Below, one piece after another: positions 59,878 to 64,000 of a DNA stretch of 64,000 nucleotides. Both the position numbers and the translations under genes were made by a program. Position 1 is the stretch's first letter. The number at the start of each line of letters is the position of its first letter. Origin of the DNA: Bacteroidales bacterium (GTDB taxonomy: Bacteria > Bacteroidota > Bacteroidia > Bacteroidales > Paludibacteraceae); the NCBI GenBank assembly GCA_022783865.1, contig JALFYY010000020.1:1-64000 (forward strand), given 5' to 3'. The notes under the pieces are model-generated. The model had not been told where the DNA came from, did no database searches, and saw nothing but the letters and a program-made list of their open reading frames with translations.

Positions 59878-62700
59878 TCAGAACTTTACCACGAGATTAC
59901 GGTCACCAAACCCGTTATCAACGCGCGCCACGGGAATCCAGAACTTGGCATCGCGTACCCACGGAGCCGGATAGGCGGCTTTCTCACGGGAATAAGCATG
60001 GTGCCACTCGTCGGCAGTGACTTCATATTCTGGGTGCGGGGCATTGAGCAGGACATTGTCGGTTTTGTCAGCCTTGCCCTGAGCCACCTCGTCGATTTCT
60101 TCACGGATGATGCACATTGCCTCAACGAAATGCTCGAGTTCACGCAGCGATTCGCTTTCGGTTGGTTCAATCATGAGAGTGCCATGCACAGGGAAAGAAA
60201 GCGTAGGCGCATGATAACCAAAGTCCATCAAGCGTTTGGCAATGTCGGTTTCGGTGATACCATATTGCTTGAATTGGCGGCAATCGAGAATCAGTTCATG
60301 CCCTACCCTGCCATTGCTGCCCGTATAGACAATATCGTATTTTCCGCTGAGACGCTTTGCCAGATAATTGGCACTGAGAATGGCTGCCGCCGTAGCTTCA
60401 CGCAATCCGTCTTCTCCCATCATGCGCAAATACCCATAGGAAATAACCGCCATATTGGCATTGCCGAACAACGATGTAGAGACACGGTTGGCATCCGTGG
60501 AAGGCAGAGAACCAACAAGATGCGGCGCTACACAAATAGCTCCGACACCCGGCCCGCCACCCCCATGCGGCGAGGCAAACGACTTATGGAGATTCAGATG
60601 GCAAACATCCGCTCCGATAGCGGCAGGGTTGGTATAACCGATTTGTGCATTCATGTTGGCACCATCCATATAAACTTGTCCGCCATGCTCGTGAATAATG
60701 TCGCACATCTGCCGTACAGCCTGCTCGAAAATGCCGTGGGTAGAAGGATAGGTAATCATACAACCCGCCAAAGTATCTTGATACTCAACGGCTTTGGCAG
60801 TCCAATCCCCAAGGTCGGTATTGCCTTGGTTATCGCACGCCACTACGACAGGCGTAAAGCCCGCCTGCACGCAAGATGCAGGATTGGTGCCATGTGCAGA
60901 CGCAGGAATAAGCAATACTTTCCGATGCTCCTGCCCCTGCTTTTTGAGATAGTCGCGTATCACAACCAAACCGGCATATTCTCCGGCAGCACCCGAAGTA
61001 GGCTGCAGAGATGTTGCCACAAAACCCGTGACAGTGTTAAGGAGCGTTTTGAGGTCATCGAACATCTCGTTGTACCCCTCGGTTTGGCAAGACGGCGCAA
61101 GCGGATGAACACCCATGAAACCCGGATAAGTAAGGGGCAACATGGCAGCCGCCGGATTGAGCTTCATGGTGCAAGAACCCAGCGGAATCATCGAGTGCGT
61201 GAGCGATATATCTTTGCGTTCCAATCGTTTGAGGTAACGCATCATTTCGGTTTCGGTATGATAGATGTGAAAGACTTCCGCCCCTAAATAATCGACATCA
61301 CGCACGAGGTCTTCGTCCAATGCCCAAAGGTTGCGGAACGCCTCTTCGGAATCCTCCTGCGGTGCGAGATTACCTCCTGCTTCGGCAAAGAAAGAGATGA
61401 GGTCGTTCATATCATCGAGCGAGGTCGTTTCGTTGATACTCAATCCTATAGACCCGTCGGGTGCATAATAGAAATTAATGCCTGCTTCTTCGGCTGCCTG
61501 ACGGAAACCGCTGAGCGACATTTCCTCCGGCAGAGAGATTTTGAGGGTATCGAAGAACTGCGTGTTCTCCTGACCATAACCGTAGGCTTGCAACATTTCG
61601 GAAAGATAAACCGCCTTGCCGTGGATATTTTCAGCAATGGAGCGAATACCTTCGGGTCCGTGATATACGGCATAAAAGCCTGCCATCATGGCAGTCAAGG
61701 CTTCGGCTGTACAGATATTGGAGGTTGCCTTCTCGCGTTTGATATGCTGTTCGCGCGTTTGCAAAGCCAAGCGATAGGCAGGTTTGCCATAAGCATCTTT
61801 GGAGAGCCCGATGATACGTCCGGGCATGTCGCGTTTGTATTCGTCTTTTGTTGCCATATATCCGGCTGTCGGCCCTCCATAACCCATTGGAATACCAAGG
61901 CGTTGCACACTACCGCAACAGATGTCGGCACCCCAAGTGCCGGGTGCTTTGAGCAATGCCAACGAAAGGATATCGGCAATAACGGTCAGTTTGGCACCTA
62001 CGGAATGGATTTGCTCTGCAAAATAGGTATAATCTTCAACCAAGCCATCGGCATTGGGCCATTGCACCACTGCACCAAAATACTCGGCAGTCGGAACAAA
62101 ATCCTCGTAATGCCCCATTACGATTTCGATACCCTGCCCCGCTGTACGCGTACGCAAAACAGCAAGTGTTTCGGGGAAAACATGTTCATCTACAAAGACT
62201 TTGCAGGCATTGTTTTTGACTTGTTCGCGCGTACGCAAGTTCCGCATCATCGTTACGGATTCGGCAGCCGCAGTGGCTTCATCGAGCAAAGAGCAGTTTG
62301 CCAAAGGCAGTCCGGTGAGGTCGGAAATGACAGTCTGAAAAACAAAAAGCGCCTCCAAACGACCTTGCGACACTTCGGCTTGATAGGGAGTATAAGAGGT
62401 GTACCATACGGGATTTTCCAAGACATTGCGCTGAATGACAGCAGGCGTAGCCGTATCGTAATATCCCCGACCGATATAACTCTTGAAGAGTTTGTTATTC
62501 AACGACATACTATAGATACTGTCGAGGTGCTCTTTCTCGGTAAGCGCCTCAGGCAAGTCCAACGGCTCTTTAAGCAGGATGTCTGCAGGGATGGTTTGTG
62601 CAATCAATTCTTCGACAGAGGCGGCGCCTACAACTTGCAACATTTGTTGACGGTCGTCGTCGGAAAGCCCGATATGACGGGGTTTTAGATGGTTTTGCAT
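59878..62700 (-). CDS. gcvP: Glycine dehydrogenase (decarboxylating), P-protein
   Basis: PLP enzyme of the glycine cleavage system, a single 940-residue chain with both halves fused. The PLP lysine is in LNLHKSFASPHGGGGPGVG (near residue 704). The N-terminal half has RHIGLSDDDRQQML (8-21) and DEATAAAES. I start at the ATG at 62700; the upstream frame has no conserved sequence and crosses the promoter. gcvH and gcvT are not in the window. No glycine riboswitch is visible upstream. Confidence 0.96.
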   Translation of the reverse strand: MQNHLKPRHIGLSDDDRQQMLQVVGAASVEELIAQTIPADILLKEPLDLPEALTEKEHLDSIYSMSLNNKLFKSYIGRGYYDTATPAVIQRNVLENPVWYTSYTPYQAEVSQGRLEALFVFQTVISDLTGLPLANCSLLDEATAAAESVTMMRNLRTREQVKNNACKVFVDEHVFPETLAVLRTRTAGQGIEIVMGHYEDFVPTAEYFGAVVQWPNADGLVEDYTYFAEQIHSVGAKLTVIADILSLALLKAPGTWGADICCGSVQRLGIPMGYGGPTAGYMATKDEYKRDMPGRIIGLSKDAYGKPAYRLALQTREQHIKREKATSNICTAEALTAMMAGFYAVYHGPEGIRSIAENIHGKAVYLSEMLQAYGYGQENTQFFDTLKISLPEEMSLSGFRQAAEEAGINFYYAPDGSIGLSINETTSLDDMNDLISFFAEAGGNLAPQEDSEEAFRNLWALDEDLVRDVDYLGAEVFHIYHTETEMMRYLKRLERKDISLTHSMIPLGSCTMKLNPAAAMLPLTYPGFMGVHPLAPSCQTEGYNEMFDDLKTLLNTVTGFVATSLQPTSGAAGEYAGLVVIRDYLKKQGQEHRKVLLIPASAHGTNPASCVQAGFTPVVVACDNQGNTDLGDWTAKAVEYQDTLAGCMITYPSTHGIFEQAVRQMCDIIHEHGGQVYMDGANMNAQIGYTNPAAIGADVCHLNLHKSFASPHGGGGPGVGAICVAPHLVGSLPSTDANRVSTSLFGNANMAVISYGYLRMMGEDGLREATAAAILSANYLAKRLSGKYDIVYTGSNGRVGHELILDCRQFKQYGITETDIAKRLMDFGYHAPTLSFPVHGTLMIEPTESESLRELEHFVEAMCIIREEIDEVAQGKADKTDNVLLNAPHPEYEVTADEWHHAYSREKAAYPAPWVRDAKFWIPVARVDNGFGDRNLVVKF

Positions 62701-62731
62701 AAGCGGTATTATAATGCTTGGTTTCGATTGG

Positions 62732-62739
62732 CAAAGATA
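62732..62739 (-). promoter_or_regulatory. Promoter -7 element for gcvP
   Basis: TATCTTTG on the minus strand, 31 bp before the start codon. Confidence 0.65.
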
Positions 62740-62793
62740 CAACAATTTTGCGGATACGCAAAATACAATTGAGGATTGAGCCGAGCGTTGAAA

Positions 62794-62868
62794 TTTACGT
62801 AAATACCAACCTGTCAATTGAAGAATTTTACGTAAAAACATTCACTCAATTGAAGATTTTTACGGAAT
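62794..62868. repeat. Iterated TTTACGTAAA sites upstream of gcvP
   Basis: The palindrome TTTACGTAAA occurs at 62794-62803 and 62827-62836 (33 bp apart) and, as a diverged half (TTTACGGA), near 62859. A tcaattgaag word is repeated at 62814 and 62846. They lie 55-130 bp upstream of the gcvP promoter. Confidence 0.5.
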
Positions 62869-63100
62869 TTGTTCATTTATGACTATTTGTATTCTTTATG
62901 CAAAGGTTGCCAATAGAACTATTTAGCCATTACTATCGGGCAATGGAACCAAAAATAAGGACAAAAGACTTTCTACTATTTGAGAAACTGAACGGACAGA
63001 GTCTTCACTGCGCAAAAGTAATCAGTCTTGTTTCCTTTATCATTGCTCTATATTCCTACCATATTCCTTCTTCGGATGTTGGCTTGATATCGGCTGAATC

Positions 63101-63199
63101 CTGAATCACCTACTAATAACCTACTAATAACCTACTAATAACCTACTAATCACCCACTAATCACCCACTAATCACCCACTCATGCAGGCTCATGGGTAT
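63101..63199. repeat. 11-bp tandem repeat, 9 units
   Basis: ctgaatcacct, three actaataacct, three actaatcaccc, actcatgcagg, ctcatgggtat. The middle six are nearly exact. Unit type resembles the array at 19420. Confidence 0.9.
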
Positions 63200-63243
63200 T
63201 AGACGCTTATCTCTATCTATCTTCAGGCGAGGCACGCTTCGTC

Positions 63244-63312
63244 TCTATTTATTCGCAACTTCCTCCTCTACTTCTTTGCAACACCCGTCTCTACTTCTTT
63301 GCAACCTCACAT
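63244..63312. repeat. 23-bp tandem repeat, 3 units
   Basis: Units start at 63244, 63267 and 63290 and share TCTA-TTCTTTGCAAC-type sequence; the last two are identical over 16 bp. Confidence 0.65.
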
Positions 63313-63377
63313 TGCCTCACCTCCCAACTAAGCAGTAGTTTCCCAAACCGCCTATTTCGTATATCACAAATTATTTG

Positions 63378-63385
63378 TAACTTTG
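63378..63385 (+). promoter_or_regulatory. Promoter -7 element for lptD
   Basis: TAACTTTG, 32 bp before the GTG at 63418. Confidence 0.55.
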
Positions 63386-63417
63386 CAAGATAGTTTGCAA
63401 TATGCACAGAGTGTGAC

Positions 63418-64000
63418 GTGCGCGCATTTAACTACCTACATATAACTCATTTACGCACATTCAGGGCATTGATAACAGTGTTCGGAATGATGATTAGTGT
63501 CGCAGCCACAGGGCAAACCGACAGCATTTCCGTTACCGAAACTGAGGAATTGTTGACAGCTTCGGACAGCATTACGACTCCAATATCGGCTGTATCTGAC
63601 AGTCTTTCCAATCCCTTGGCAACGGCATCGGACAGCGTTACCACTCTTTTGCCAACAGCATCTGACAGCATTCTACCACAAGATCCGGCATTGGTGTCTG
63701 CGCCCGACACAATACAGAAAAAACGACAGATGATAGATGCCACCATCTCGTACAACGCCAAAGATTCGATTGTACTGCTGGGCAATGGTACTGCCATTCT
63801 GCACGGTTCGGGCGAAGTGCATTACAAGACCATGAAACTGACCAGCGACTATATCCGCGTGAAGATGGATAGTTCGACCATCTACGCCCGCGGCGTGCAG
63901 GACACCACCACTGGCAAATGGTCGGGATTGCCTGTGTTTGCTGACGGAAAAGACCAGTACGAGTCGAAAGAGATGACATACAATCTGAAGACGCAGAAAG
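63418..64000 (+). CDS. lptD: LPS-assembly protein LptD (3' end missing)
   Basis: Start of an OstA/LptD-type protein that places LPS in the outer leaflet; 194 residues are visible and the frame runs off the window. I take the GTG at 63418: it follows the promoter and gives a signal peptide (hydrophobic ALITVFGMMISVAATG, 17-32). ATGs at 63487 and 63490 would cut that peptide. Residues 48-91 hold four 11-residue repeats (ASDSITTPISA type). The OstA-like domain starts near 108 (TISYNAKDSIVLLGNGTAIL; YIRVKMDSSTIYARGV; DQYESKEMTYNLKTQ), as in Bacteroidota LptD. Confidence 0.8.
   Translation, partial: MRAFNYLHITHLRTFRALITVFGMMISVAATGQTDSISVTETEELLTASDSITTPISAVSDSLSNPLATASDSVTTLLPTASDSILPQDPALVSAPDTIQKKRQMIDATISYNAKDSIVLLGNGTAILHGSGEVHYKTMKLTSDYIRVKMDSSTIYARGVQDTTTGKWSGLPVFADGKDQYESKEMTYNLKTQK

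Noticed and set aside
59704..61287. 527-codon frame opposite gcvP
   Set aside because: Antisense shadow of a conserved gene; histidine- and arginine-rich without domains.
62701..62731. Glycine riboswitch before gcvP
   Set aside because: Only about 30 nt of leader exist after the predicted promoter, too short for the aptamer.
62898..63104. 68-codon frame on the plus strand upstream of the 11-bp repeat
   Set aside because: No recognisable family, no promoter match, and its 3' end reaches into the repeat array.
63101..63199. CRISPR-like array
   Set aside because: Repeat units are 11 bp with no unique spacers, and there are no cas genes nearby.

Overview
The window is a 64 kb piece of a chromosome from a member of the Bacteroidota, most likely order Bacteroidales. 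Three things support this: promoters of the TTG-N20-TAnnTTTG type recur throughout and Shine-Dalgarno sequences are weak; the gene content is typical of the group (DUF4837 lipoprotein, DUF3276/PUR protein, BamD-omega-CoaBC cluster, GH3-type ligase, TonB-dependent receptor, LytS/LytTR pair, Bacteroidota-type LptD); and the gene orders rplM-rpsI-rpsB-tsf and yicC-gmk-nadD fit. I cannot assign a genus. No rRNA, CRISPR array, prophage, integrase or transposase is visible.

Layout: 1-8993 holds alaS (5' end outside the window), a nitroreductase overlapping pdxA, a DUF4837 lipoprotein, an acyl-CoA synthetase and a secreted DUF4139 protein behind a sigma-54-type promoter. 9296-13827 holds a GH3-family ligase, a CDP-alcohol phosphatidyltransferase, a GtrA protein, then a flavodiiron protein and rubredoxin behind a second sigma-54-type promoter. 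13901-19018 (minus) holds ribF, a NagX-like acyltransferase and rplM-rpsI-rpsB-tsf. 19692-23416 (plus) holds yigZ, an acyltransferase, coaD and a C-terminal processing protease. 23568-25229 (minus) is an AspT/YidE antiporter with an attenuator-like leader. 25788-30480 holds rpsA, an acetyltransferase and yicC-gmk-nadD. 30812-33057 (minus) is a LytS/LytTR two-component unit. 33442-38139 holds a small HTH protein, an outer-membrane protein, apbE, bamD, rpoZ and coaBC. 38320-42897 is mostly minus strand: TonB receptor, PUR protein, M48 protease, with tRNA-Ser(CGA) on the plus strand. 43535-50683 holds an Lrp regulator, trpS, an S1/P1 nuclease coupled to a small secreted protein and a FadL-like porin, a TPR protein, ribH, tRNA-Tyr and aspartokinase. 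51139-62700 is mainly minus: NupG-like transporter, prfC, pheT, YitT and gcvP, with one plus-strand O-methyltransferase. The window ends inside lptD.

Most genes are housekeeping. The unusual signal is between them. At more than a dozen intergenic loci the DNA is built of degenerate tandem units with a strict 11-bp period, and at about eight loci with an 8-bp period. Unit sequence drifts along an array while the phase is kept, in the best case over 14 units. Two genes may carry coding counterparts: the LptD N-terminus has four 11-residue (33-bp) repeats, and release factor 3 has a roughly 47-residue insertion in its GTPase domain with a weak 11-residue periodicity. Several arrays lie directly downstream of promoter-like sequences that lead to no gene.
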